NCBI GenBank assembly: GCA_012511005.1
Contig: JAAZGX010000264.1
Span: 1 to 8,403 of the forward strand
DNA length: 8,403 nt
Reading direction: 5' to 3'
DNA from: Clostridiales bacterium
GTDB taxonomy: Bacteria > Bacillota > Clostridia > Oscillospirales > Acutalibacteraceae
The position numbers and the translations under genes were made by a program. Below, piece by piece: positions 1 through 5,639 of the stretch; the first letter of the stretch is position 1; each line of letters opens with the position of its first letter. Under the pieces are notes generated by a model. That model was not told where the DNA came from. It searched no databases and saw nothing but the letters and a program-made list of their open reading frames with translations.

Positions 1-138
1 CACAGCCTAAAGCTTGAAAATCCGACAAAGCCCGACGAAAATGTGATAGAGGAATGGCTTCAGTCAAACATTTGCCGCTGTACAAGCTATAAAGAAATAC
101 GCCGTGCGGTAGACTTAATGTATGAGGTGCAGGTATAA
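1..138 (+). CDS. [2Fe-2S]-binding subunit of a xanthine dehydrogenase-type molybdenum hydroxylase (3' end only)
   Basis: The first 45 codons of frame 1 are open and end in TAA at 136-138; the start lies outside the window. The translation contains NICRCTSYKEIRRAV. This matches the C-terminal [2Fe-2S] domain (Fer2_2) of the small subunit of xanthine dehydrogenase, aldehyde oxidoreductase and CO dehydrogenase relatives, where a CxRC motif followed by a T-G/S-Y-x-x-I stretch holds the second cluster of that domain. In the family this subunit passes electrons between the molybdopterin subunit and FAD. Only this tail is visible, so the exact substrate class cannot be told, and the protein could equally be a domain of a larger fused hydroxylase. 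The gene converges with the minus-strand FAD oxidoreductase, with 3 nt between the stop codons. Confidence 0.85.
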   Translation, partial: HSLKLENPTKPDENVIEEWLQSNICRCTSYKEIRRAVDLMYEVQV

Positions 139-141
139 AGT

Positions 142-1437
142 CTACTTCAAGTTTCCTGTGGCGGGGTTGTCTATTAATTTGCCGTCTTTCGTAAAGCGCG
201 AGCCGTGGCAAGAGCAGTCCCACGATTGCTCTTGTGTATTAAAAGTTAAAGCACATCCCATATGCGGGCATCGTTTTGTTGTCGGTGTTAAATAGCTTGC
301 CGTATTTGATAAAGCATTTAAGGCAAGCTGACTGTGTAAAATAGTCCTTTCGGGGTTAAATACTAAGGAATACGGGTTTTCTTTTCCTTGCACCATATCG
401 CATAAAATTTCGGCTGCCGCTAAGGATGTTGTCATCCCCCATTTATTAAAGCCCGTTGCAACATAAAGGTCGGGCGTGTTTTTTGAGTATAAACCGATAT
501 ACGATATACCGTCAAGCGTCATACAATCCTGTGTCGCCCATTGATATTCCTTTTTTGCATTTTCATAATTATTAGCGGTAAAATCTAAAAGCTCCTGCCA
601 CTTGCCGCCCTTTTTACCCGTTCTGTGGTCGCCTCCGCCTAAAAGAAGCAGCTTACCGTAGCTTCTAAACGACATTCCCTTCGTAGCCTCGTCTAAATAC
701 ATCGCGTCAATGTTTTCAGTATTGCTAAGAGCAATTACATAAGAGCGGTGCTGATACATTTTCATAAAAAAGCAGCCATGCTTGTTTATAAACGGGAAGT
801 GCGTAGCGACAATTATTTTTTTAGCAGTAATAGACGCGGTTTCCGTTCTGGCTTTTAGACCTATTAGCTCAATTACCCTTGTGTGTTCATAGATATTTAA
901 GCCGGCAGCAATTTTTGAAAGGAACTTCAAAGGATTGAACTGTGCTTGATTTTCAAATTTTACGGCAGCCGCAACAGAAAAGGGCAGTGAAGTATTATTT
1001 ACAAATCGTGCGGCAAAGCCTATATCGTTAAGCGCAGAAACTTCATCCTCTATCTTCTTTCTGCTGTTTAATGAATACACATACGCATCCCTTTTCTCAA
1101 AATCACAGTCAATGCTTTCACATAAATGCATGTATTTTAACAGCGCGTTTTCGTTTGCATCTAAATACATTTTCGCTTTTTCTTTGCCATAAGTTTTCGT
1201 TATTTTATTGTAGATTAAACCATGCTGTGAAGTGATTTTAGCCGTGGTATTTTTCGTAATGCCGCTGCAAATCGTTTGAGCCTCAACGAGAGTATAATCA
1301 ACCCCTGCTTGCTTTAGCGCAAATGCAGTTAAAATACCTGCTATACCGCCTCCTATTATTAACACATCTGTTTTTATATCCTCTTTTAAGCTTTGAAACT
1401 TAGGAAGTACAGATGATTTTGACCATACAGACTGCAT
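142..1437 (-). CDS. FAD-dependent oxidoreductase with C-terminal Rieske [2Fe-2S] motif
   Basis: The protein has 431 residues. Its N-terminus has a Rossmann FAD-binding motif (GGGIAG at 29-34, with the ribose-binding acidic residue near E52), followed by the TTAKITSQHG block (64-73) typical of the DAO/YhfW-like family. A second FAD-fold segment, YVATGFNKWGMTT, lies at about 325-337. The C-terminus carries a Rieske motif: C390-P-H392 and C408-S-C-H411 are the expected cluster ligands, and C395 and C410 could form the disulfide seen in high-potential Rieske proteins. It is probably a cytoplasmic flavoprotein in which the [2Fe-2S] cluster exchanges electrons with FAD; the substrate is unknown. 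It is shorter than YhfW-like relatives of about 500 residues, because the link from the FAD domain to the first Rieske ligand is only about 25 residues. The ATG is preceded by a weak GAAAG about 10 nt upstream. No terminator is visible downstream, where the gene runs into the convergent neighbour. Confidence 0.9.
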   Translation of the reverse strand: MQSVWSKSSVLPKFQSLKEDIKTDVLIIGGGIAGILTAFALKQAGVDYTLVEAQTICSGITKNTTAKITSQHGLIYNKITKTYGKEKAKMYLDANENALLKYMHLCESIDCDFEKRDAYVYSLNSRKKIEDEVSALNDIGFAARFVNNTSLPFSVAAAVKFENQAQFNPLKFLSKIAAGLNIYEHTRVIELIGLKARTETASITAKKIIVATHFPFINKHGCFFMKMYQHRSYVIALSNTENIDAMYLDEATKGMSFRSYGKLLLLGGGDHRTGKKGGKWQELLDFTANNYENAKKEYQWATQDCMTLDGISYIGLYSKNTPDLYVATGFNKWGMTTSLAAAEILCDMVQGKENPYSLVFNPERTILHSQLALNALSNTASYLTPTTKRCPHMGCALTFNTQEQSWDCSCHGSRFTKDGKLIDNPATGNLK

Positions 1438-1508
1438 AATATCACTATTCTTTCATTATTTTATTGTTCTGTTACATTGTTTACAGTATCTCCCCGGACT
1501 ATTCATAT
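1438..1508. other. Short intergenic region upstream of the FAD oxidoreductase gene
   Basis: This AT-rich gap must hold the promoter of the minus-strand FAD oxidoreductase, because a terminator closes the gene before it. I see no convincing -35/-10 pair. On the minus strand a TAAAAT lies close to the start codon and is preceded at about 16 nt by TGTAAA, which is a poor -35. The CTGT...ACAG sequence around 1465-1485 is only loosely symmetric. I assign no specific site here. Confidence 0.4.
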
Positions 1509-1531
1509 AAAAAAACCGCCGTAAAGGCGGT
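1509..1531 (-). terminator. Rho-independent terminator of the GGDEF/EAL gene
   Basis: Read on the minus strand, a perfect 6-bp GC-rich stem (ACCGCC/GGCGGT, at 1526-1531 and 1515-1520) encloses a 5-nt loop. It is followed at once by a run of seven U (1509-1515, the first of which also closes the stem). This is a canonical intrinsic terminator. It lies about 30 nt past the stop codon of the minus-strand EAL protein and separates it from the FAD oxidoreductase further downstream. On the plus strand the hairpin is not followed by a T-run, so it acts in one direction only. Confidence 0.9.
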
Positions 1532-1561
1532 GTATAATAAAAGTTATGCTTAAAATGGCGT

Positions 1562-3460
1562 TTATATTGACTTTTTAAAACCCTCTGAAATAAAATCCAA
1601 AAACTCCTCCGGCGGCAAGGGTTTTGAATAGTAGTAGCCTTGAATATAGTCACAATTTAAGTCCTTTAGCTGCTGTGCCTGCCGCTTGAACTCCACTCCC
1701 TCAGCAACGACTTGTGCGCCAAGGGTGTGGGCAATTTTAATAATAGCGTCTGCAACAATATTAGATTTTTCGCTTTCCGTTAGTTTGTCAACGAACTTTT
1801 TATCTATTTTGAGCGTATCTATTTCAAATTCTTGCAGATATTCAAAATTGCTAAACCCAGTACCAAAATCATCAATAGCAATTCTGTAACCGGCTTTTTT
1901 CAAGTCGTTTATGTGTTGTTTACAGTCGTCATTCAAATCGAACAATACGCTTTCCGTAAGCTCCAATTCAAATCCGCCTATTTCTTTAAGCCTATTAGCC
2001 CTGTCAATAAGCAAGATTTTATTGAGGTTGCCCGATAATAAGGACGACGCCGATATATTGATAGATAAATTTAGAGTAATGCCCTTCTTCTTTTTATAAT
2101 CATTTATTATATTATCGGTGTGGTAAATTATAAGGCTTGTAAATTCATCCATAAGCCCCTCGCGCTCAACCAACGGAATAAACTCAAAAGGCGTAATTTC
2201 ACCGTAGGTTTCATGGGTCCATCTTGCCAATACTTCGCCTGCAACTCCTTTGCTGCTGTCAGAGACGGCGATTTTAGGTTGAATAGCAATTCTTATTCTT
2301 TTGTTTTTAACGGCTGTGTGAATATCCTTTTCCAACGCCAGCGTTCTTTCATTAACCTGTAATAAAGTAGGGTTATACCAGAAAATACTTTCGCTGTCTT
2401 TATCATCTTTTACAAAAGAATATTTTATAATTTGTAAATTAGCTAAAAGTTCCTCAACAGTTTTACCGTCTGAAGGTGCTTTTGTGCCGATAACATTCAT
2501 CTTAAAGCTAATGACGCTATCGTCACATCTTACTGTGCGGCTAAGTATCTTATCCAACTTTTTAATAAGCGTATAAAGAGCATCGTCGCCGCCGTTAAAA
2601 GCAAAAACAAAAATAGGCTCAGATAGTTTATATAGCTTTGAATAATCTTTTAATTCATCTTTAATCTCGTCAATCCTTCTAAGGAGTTCTATCTGAACAT
2701 TTTTATAGCCATACTGCCTGTTAAGAGACGATAAGTTAATGATATAAATGCCGATAAACGCTAAAGGTGTATCGGGTGAAAAATATGCATAATCCTCAAT
2801 AAGTCTTTTTTCGTTAGGCAAACTTATGCTATAGTCTACATATGTCAAGCCCTTTATAAAGCGAATGATTTTTTTATGCTCTAAAGTAATAATATGAATA
2901 AAAAATGCAAGGCACACAAAGGCGAAAAGAATAACATAGATAAACGATAACGAAACACTTGAAATACCGAAAAGGCGCAAAGCCTTTTTGTTATAAAAAT
3001 AGCAATTTATGAGTAAAATAGCAGTAGTCAAGCAGAAAACAATTACATTTGTTTTAATGCTATGAAATAAAAGATAAAATACCATAATCACGAAGATTAA
3101 TTGTATTGAAATCGTTATAATGTCAACTACTTGGTTTTCTATAGGAACAACGCATTGCAGTATCACAATTCCAACAATCATATTTAATACCACAACGCTC
3201 ATTATCGTTTTTGTTCTTTTCTTTTTTATTGCGGTAAACGCGAAAAGAAGCGTTATGATGCTAACAGAGTATAAAATTATACGAATAATAAATACTTTTA
3301 ATTCCATTATTGGATAGGACATTAAAAGGCTGAATACAGCAAGGGCTCTTGAAACTAAATAAAAGCGCATAATCAGCGTTAAATTATAGCGCTGACTGTC
3401 ATCTAAAAAACTATCAACATCATAAAAATCGAGTTGTTTAAAAATAATTTTCTTAAACAT
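1562..3460 (-). CDS. Membrane-anchored GGDEF/EAL protein, probable cyclic-di-GMP phosphodiesterase
   Basis: The protein has 632 residues. The first 195 or so contain about six hydrophobic segments (roughly 30-50, 57-79, 85-107, 112-134, 138-154 and 168-190), so it sits in the membrane with its catalytic part in the cytoplasm. I do not recognise the membrane sensor. A degenerate GGDEF domain follows (about 205-355), with GGDDA at 290-294 in place of GG[D/E]EF, so cyclase activity is unlikely. The EAL domain (about 370-625) keeps the residues needed for c-di-GMP hydrolysis: E409 (EVL), N468, E503, D530-D531 (DDFGTG), K551, E587 and Q607. In this family a degenerate GGDEF often serves as a GTP-sensing regulatory domain. 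The ATG has AAGGAT 10 nt upstream. The gene is a single transcription unit, with its own promoter at 3508-3536 and terminator at 1509-1531, and is divergent from the Fe-S operon. Confidence 0.93.
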   Translation of the reverse strand: MFKKIIFKQLDFYDVDSFLDDSQRYNLTLIMRFYLVSRALAVFSLLMSYPIMELKVFIIRIILYSVSIITLLFAFTAIKKKRTKTIMSVVVLNMIVGIVILQCVVPIENQVVDIITISIQLIFVIMVFYLLFHSIKTNVIVFCLTTAILLINCYFYNKKALRLFGISSVSLSFIYVILFAFVCLAFFIHIITLEHKKIIRFIKGLTYVDYSISLPNEKRLIEDYAYFSPDTPLAFIGIYIINLSSLNRQYGYKNVQIELLRRIDEIKDELKDYSKLYKLSEPIFVFAFNGGDDALYTLIKKLDKILSRTVRCDDSVISFKMNVIGTKAPSDGKTVEELLANLQIIKYSFVKDDKDSESIFWYNPTLLQVNERTLALEKDIHTAVKNKRIRIAIQPKIAVSDSSKGVAGEVLARWTHETYGEITPFEFIPLVEREGLMDEFTSLIIYHTDNIINDYKKKKGITLNLSINISASSLLSGNLNKILLIDRANRLKEIGGFELELTESVLFDLNDDCKQHINDLKKAGYRIAIDDFGTGFSNFEYLQEFEIDTLKIDKKFVDKLTESEKSNIVADAIIKIAHTLGAQVVAEGVEFKRQAQQLKDLNCDYIQGYYYSKPLPPEEFLDFISEGFKKSI

Positions 3461-3507
3461 AAATTTATAAATCCTTGCCTTTTATTTAGACTGATTTTTC
3501 TTATATA

Positions 3508-3536
3508 AATATAACATATTTTATATTAATAAGCAA
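3508..3536 (-). promoter_or_regulatory. Probable promoter of the GGDEF/EAL gene
   Basis: On the minus strand TTGCTT (3531-3536) and TATATT (3508-3513) are separated by exactly 17 nt, and a TGT precedes the -10 as an extended -10 element. Transcription would start near 3501, giving a leader of about 40 nt with AAGGAT placed 10 nt before the ATG at 3460. The call rests on hexamer match and spacing in a very AT-rich stretch where chance matches are common. Confidence 0.55.
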
Positions 3537-3628
3537 CAATTTATTATCAAAATCAGCAGAAAATGCCTGTTATTGTTTTCTATAGGTAATGTGTGAACAT
3601 ACAGAAAAAAGTTATTATTTTAAGAATA

Positions 3629-3645
3629 ATTATTGACATATGTCA
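3629..3645. promoter_or_regulatory. Operator copy 1, palindrome over the -35 element
   Basis: ATTATTGACATATGTCA contains the perfect 12-bp palindrome TGACATATGTCA (3634-3645) and overlaps the -35 hexamer TTGACA (3633-3638). It is the exact reverse complement of copy 2 at 3670-3686 over all 17 bases. A bound dimer here would block sigma contact with the -35, which suggests repression. The binding protein is not known; the DUF134 regulator encoded in the same operon is the obvious candidate by context only. Confidence 0.75.
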
Positions 3646-3661
3646 CAAACTATGCTATAGT
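3633..3661 (+). promoter_or_regulatory. Promoter of the DUF5320-DUF134-NifX-MinD operon
   Basis: A perfect -35 TTGACA (3633-3638), a 17-nt spacer and TATAGT (3656-3661) preceded by TGC form an extended -10 promoter of near-consensus strength. Start would be near 3668, leaving about 35 nt of leader with AGGAGG (3691-3696) 7 nt before the first ATG. Both flanks are occupied by palindromic operators. The -10 also lies inside a smaller inverted repeat, TATGCTA/TAGCATA (3651-3657 and 3661-3667). A strong core promoter wrapped in operators suggests tight repression and strong induction. Confidence 0.85.
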
Positions 3662-3669
3662 AGCATAAA

Positions 3670-3686
3670 TGACATATGTCAATAAT
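3670..3686. promoter_or_regulatory. Operator copy 2, palindrome at the transcription start
   Basis: TGACATATGTCAATAAT repeats the 12-bp palindrome TGACATATGTCA (3670-3681) immediately after the predicted start point. Its centre lies 36 bp from that of copy 1. With copy 1 it forms a perfect 17-bp inverted repeat enclosing the -10 region. A protein bound here would obstruct initiation or early elongation. The distance is not a whole number of helical turns, so two dimers would face somewhat different sides of the DNA. Confidence 0.75.
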
Positions 3687-3703
3687 GAAAAGGAGGTAGT
3701 TTT

Positions 3704-3967
3704 ATGCCCGGCAGAGATGGAACAGGACCCGCCGGACTTGGTGCTTTAACAGGCAGAGGTTTAGGCTTTTGCACAGGCTCTAAGGCTGTAAAATACGGAG
3801 TAGGACTTGGTATGGGACTTGGGCTTGGACTTGCTTGCAGGCGCGGTTTTGGCAGAGGTTTTTTTGCAAGACAAGCTTCACCTGAAATGGGGAAGGAGCT
3901 TTTAAAAGAGCAAAAAAGTATGTTGCAAGAACAGCTAAAGGCAATAAATGAGCAGTTGCAAGAATAA
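3704..3967 (+). CDS. DUF5320 family small Gly-rich/coiled-coil protein
   Basis: The protein has 87 residues. The N-terminal half is rich in Gly and Arg, opening with MPGRDGTGPAGLG (1-13) and TGRGLGFC (16-23), the signature of DUF5320 proteins. It also has a Gly/Leu run (about 32-43, GVGLGMGLGLGL) and two cysteines (C23, C45). The C-terminal quarter (about 61-87) is charged and helical with heptad-like Leu/Met spacing, so it probably forms a coiled coil and oligomerises. Small proteins of this type are regularly found beside DUF134 and NifX-like genes. Their biochemical role is not established, and a metal- or cluster-linked scaffold is a guess from context. It is the first gene of the operon, with AGGAGG 7 nt before the ATG, and is separated from the next gene by a strong hairpin. 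Confidence 0.88.
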   Translation: MPGRDGTGPAGLGALTGRGLGFCTGSKAVKYGVGLGMGLGLGLACRRGFGRGFFARQASPEMGKELLKEQKSMLQEQLKAINEQLQE

Positions 3968-3973
3968 ACACAG

Positions 3974-4013
3974 TATCGGAAATAACCGGAGAATACTCCG
4001 GTTGTTTCTGATA
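3974..4013 (+). other. Long intercistronic hairpin between the DUF5320 and DUF134 genes
   Basis: Arms 3974-3991 and 3996-4013 pair along 18 bp around an AATA loop. The only non-Watson-Crick pairs are two G-U wobbles (3978 with 4009, and 3983 with 4004). The inner eight pairs, AACCGGAG/CTCCGGTT, are perfect. No U-run follows on either strand, so it is not a canonical terminator. It begins 6 nt after the DUF5320 stop and ends 5 nt before the DUF134 ribosome binding site. It may stabilise the first cistron's 3' end, mark a processing site, or modulate DUF134 translation. Confidence 0.75.
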
Positions 4014-4018
4014 AAACA

Positions 4019-4024
4019 GAGGTG
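4019..4024 (+). promoter_or_regulatory. Ribosome binding site that fixes the DUF134 start
   Basis: GAGGTG ends 6 nt before the GTG at 4031. The same bases overlap the alternative GTG at 4022, which therefore has no usable Shine-Dalgarno of its own. This spacing decides for the start at 4031. Confidence 0.75.
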
Positions 4025-4030
4025 GAAAAT

Positions 4031-4396
4031 GTGGCAAGACCTATAAAGTGGAGACGGGTTTGCTGTTTGCCTGAAAACAAAAGGTTCGGACCTTTAGACT
4101 TTCAGGCAGGCGAAGCGTATTATGTAAATATGACGGTTGACGAATATGAAACCATAAGACTTATTGATTTAGAGGGTTTTACGCAGGAGGAGTGTGCAAC
4201 ACAAATGAATGTGGCGCGCACGACGGTTCAAGGCATTTATATAGAGGCAAGAAAAAAGCTTGCAGAGTCGCTCGTAAACGGAAAAATTCTTTTAATAGAG
4301 GGCGGCGAATACAGGCTTTGCGACGGCTCGTTATCAAGCTGCGGCAGGGGCTGCCGTCGGCAGCAAGGGCGAGGCAGAGGACGAAACTGCGGCTAA
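4031..4396 (+). CDS. DUF134 (UPF0251) helix-turn-helix protein, likely regulator of the operon
   Basis: With a GTG start at 4031 the protein has 121 residues and opens MARPIKWRRVCCLP, the usual beginning of DUF134 proteins. A GTG at 4022 would add three residues but lies inside the ribosome binding site. Residues about 35-80 form a sigma-region-4-like helix-turn-helix (DEYETIRLIDLEGFTQEECA, then a recognition helix around NVARTTVQGIYIEARKKL). The C-terminal tail is rich in Gly, Arg and Cys (C97, C104, C108, C120). Together with C11-C12 these cysteines could bind a metal or Fe-S cluster and make DNA binding responsive to it; this is inference. Family members occur widely beside NifX-like and ferredoxin-MinD genes and are predicted DNA-binding proteins. 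By position it is the best candidate to bind the TGACATATGTCA operators upstream and control its own operon. Confidence 0.9.
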   Translation: MARPIKWRRVCCLPENKRFGPLDFQAGEAYYVNMTVDEYETIRLIDLEGFTQEECATQMNVARTTVQGIYIEARKKLAESLVNGKILLIEGGEYRLCDGSLSSCGRGCRRQQGRGRGRNCG

Positions 4397-4429
4397 TTAT
4401 TTTAACAATTATATAATGGAGGATTTTTT

Positions 4430-4798
4430 ATGAGAATAGCAATACCGGTTGACGAAAACAACATTAAAACAAGCGTATGTGTTTCTTTTGGACGAGCGCC
4501 TTATTTTTTAATTTATGATACGAATACTGATAAAAGCGTGTTTCTTGAAAACAAGGCGGCAACGAGCCCGGGCGGAGCAGGTATTAAAGCGGCACAAGCT
4601 GTAGTTGACAGTAACGCAAGGGTTTTGCTTACACCGCGCTGCGGTGAAAACGCTGCGAATGTGATTTTAGAAGGCGGAGTGAAAATTTTTAAGACGGCAT
4701 TTCCTTCGGCTAAAGAAAATATAGAAGCATTTATTGCGGGCAAACTTTCTCTGTTAGATGAAATTCATTCAGGGTATCACAAAAACGGGAGCAACTAA
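4430..4798 (+). CDS. NifX/NifB-type dinitrogenase iron-molybdenum cofactor-binding family protein
   Basis: The protein has 122 residues. Nearly all of it is one Nitro_FeMo-Co domain: MRIAIPVDEN at the start, FGRAPYFLIYD (about 20-30), a Gly/Ala-rich segment (PGGAGIKAAQ), and TPRCGENAANVI around 68-79 with a conserved-type Cys. Family members bind Fe-S or Mo-Fe-S clusters with an RNase H-like fold; examples are NifX, NafY and the Mo/Cu-binding orange protein. Which cluster this one binds cannot be read from the sequence. No nif structural genes are in the window, so nitrogenase assembly is not implied. The ATG has GGAGG 7 nt upstream. The gap to DUF134 is 33 nt and to the next gene only 1 nt, so it is probably translationally coupled to the first ATPase. 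Confidence 0.9.
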   Translation: MRIAIPVDENNIKTSVCVSFGRAPYFLIYDTNTDKSVFLENKAATSPGGAGIKAAQAVVDSNARVLLTPRCGENAANVILEGGVKIFKTAFPSAKENIEAFIAGKLSLLDEIHSGYHKNGSN

Positions 4799-4799
4799 T

Positions 4800-5639
4800 A
4801 TGAGAATAGCGGTGCTAAGCGGAAAAGGCGGCACGGGGAAAACATTGGTGTCGGTAAATTTAGCCGCGTCGGCAAAAAAGGCTGCTTATATTGATTGTGA
4901 TGTCGAGGAGCCTAACGGTCATTTGTTTTTTAAGCCGCAGGGCGTTAAAGAGCGGGCAGTTACTGTGAAAATACCGCAAGTTGAGAACAGTCTTTGTGAC
5001 GGATGCCGAAAATGTGTTGATTTTTGTAATTTTAATGCCTTAGCTCATATAAAAGATAAGCTGATTATATTTGAAGAAATCTGCCACTCTTGCGGCGGAT
5101 GTGTTCTCGTTTGCCCTCGAAAAGCTTTATCTGAAAAGGAAAAGGCAATCGGAAAAGTGCAAATAGGGACTTCAGAAAATGTAACGATTTTTACGGGCAT
5201 ACTTAACACCGGAGAGGCGTCGGGAGTACCGATTATAAAACAACTGCTTTTCGAAGACAAACCGAAATCGGACATAGAAATTATAGACTGCCCGCCGGGG
5301 AGCGCGTGCATTGTTATGGAAAGCATAAAAGATGCCGATTTTTGTGTATTGGTGGCAGAACCTACATTATTCGGAATGCATAACCTTAATATGGTCTATG
5401 AGTTGGTTAAGCTTTTTAACAAGCCGTTTGCGGTTGTTCTTAATAAGTGCATAGAGGGACGCAATCCGTCAGAGCAATTTTGTTTAGATAATAATATTAA
5501 AATATTGTGTAAAATCCCGTTTGATAACGAGCTTGGCACAATAAATTCAAACGCAAAAATAGCCGTAAGAGAAAACGAAAAGTATAACGCTTTATTCTCC
5601 TCCCTTTTAACCAAGATTACAAAGGAGGCGAAGAAATGA
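4800..5639 (+). CDS. MinD/Mrp-like P-loop ATPase with inserted 2x[4Fe-4S] ferredoxin domain (first of pair)
   Basis: The start is the ATG at 4800 (MRIAVLSGKGG...), 1 nt after the previous stop, with GGGAG 8 nt upstream. An in-frame ATG at 4758 would place 14 unrelated residues before the P-loop and overlap the NifX gene. The protein has 279 residues. It has a deviant Walker A GKGGTGKT (8-15, with signature lysine K9 and K14), a switch-I-like DCDVEEPN (32-39), and a ferredoxin insertion with C66/C69/C72/C76 and C95/C98/C101/C105. The Walker B-type segment is IIDCPPG with D163, followed by C170. This architecture is typical of paired ATPases beside NifX-like proteins, as in Orp clusters. They probably couple ATP-driven dimerisation to cluster transfer or electron flow. 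The partner is almost certainly the next gene, which overlaps it by 4 nt. Confidence 0.92.
   Translation: MRIAVLSGKGGTGKTLVSVNLAASAKKAAYIDCDVEEPNGHLFFKPQGVKERAVTVKIPQVENSLCDGCRKCVDFCNFNALAHIKDKLIIFEEICHSCGGCVLVCPRKALSEKEKAIGKVQIGTSENVTIFTGILNTGEASGVPIIKQLLFEDKPKSDIEIIDCPPGSACIVMESIKDADFCVLVAEPTLFGMHNLNMVYELVKLFNKPFAVVLNKCIEGRNPSEQFCLDNNIKILCKIPFDNELGTINSNAKIAVRENEKYNALFSSLLTKITKEAKK

Noticed and set aside
1465..1485. Loose CTGT/ACAG symmetry as an operator upstream of the FAD oxidoreductase
   Set aside because: Only the outer four bases match as an inverted repeat, which is expected by chance in AT-rich DNA.
1456..1653. Minus-strand 65-codon frame across the terminator
   Set aside because: It contains the intrinsic terminator and the 3' end of the EAL gene in another frame, has low-complexity content and no plausible ribosome binding site.
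3974..4013. Hairpin as a Rho-independent terminator
   Set aside because: Neither side has a T-run in the proper position, and a co-directional gene with a good ribosome binding site follows within 20 nt.
3679..4080. Minus-strand open frame of 133 codons with Pro/Ser repeats antisense to the DUF5320 gene
   Set aside because: The PSPSPIPSPTP-like repeat is the antisense of the Gly-rich codons of DUF5320. It spans the operon leader and hairpin and has no family resemblance.
4022..4396. DUF134 start at the GTG at 4022
   Set aside because: That codon lies within the Shine-Dalgarno sequence. The GTG at 4031 has correct spacing and gives the family-typical MARP start.
4758..5639. First ATPase starting at the ATG at 4758
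   Set aside because: It would add 14 residues before the P-loop strand and overlap the NifX gene by 41 nt. The ATG at 4800 has GGGAG at good spacing and the expected N-terminus.
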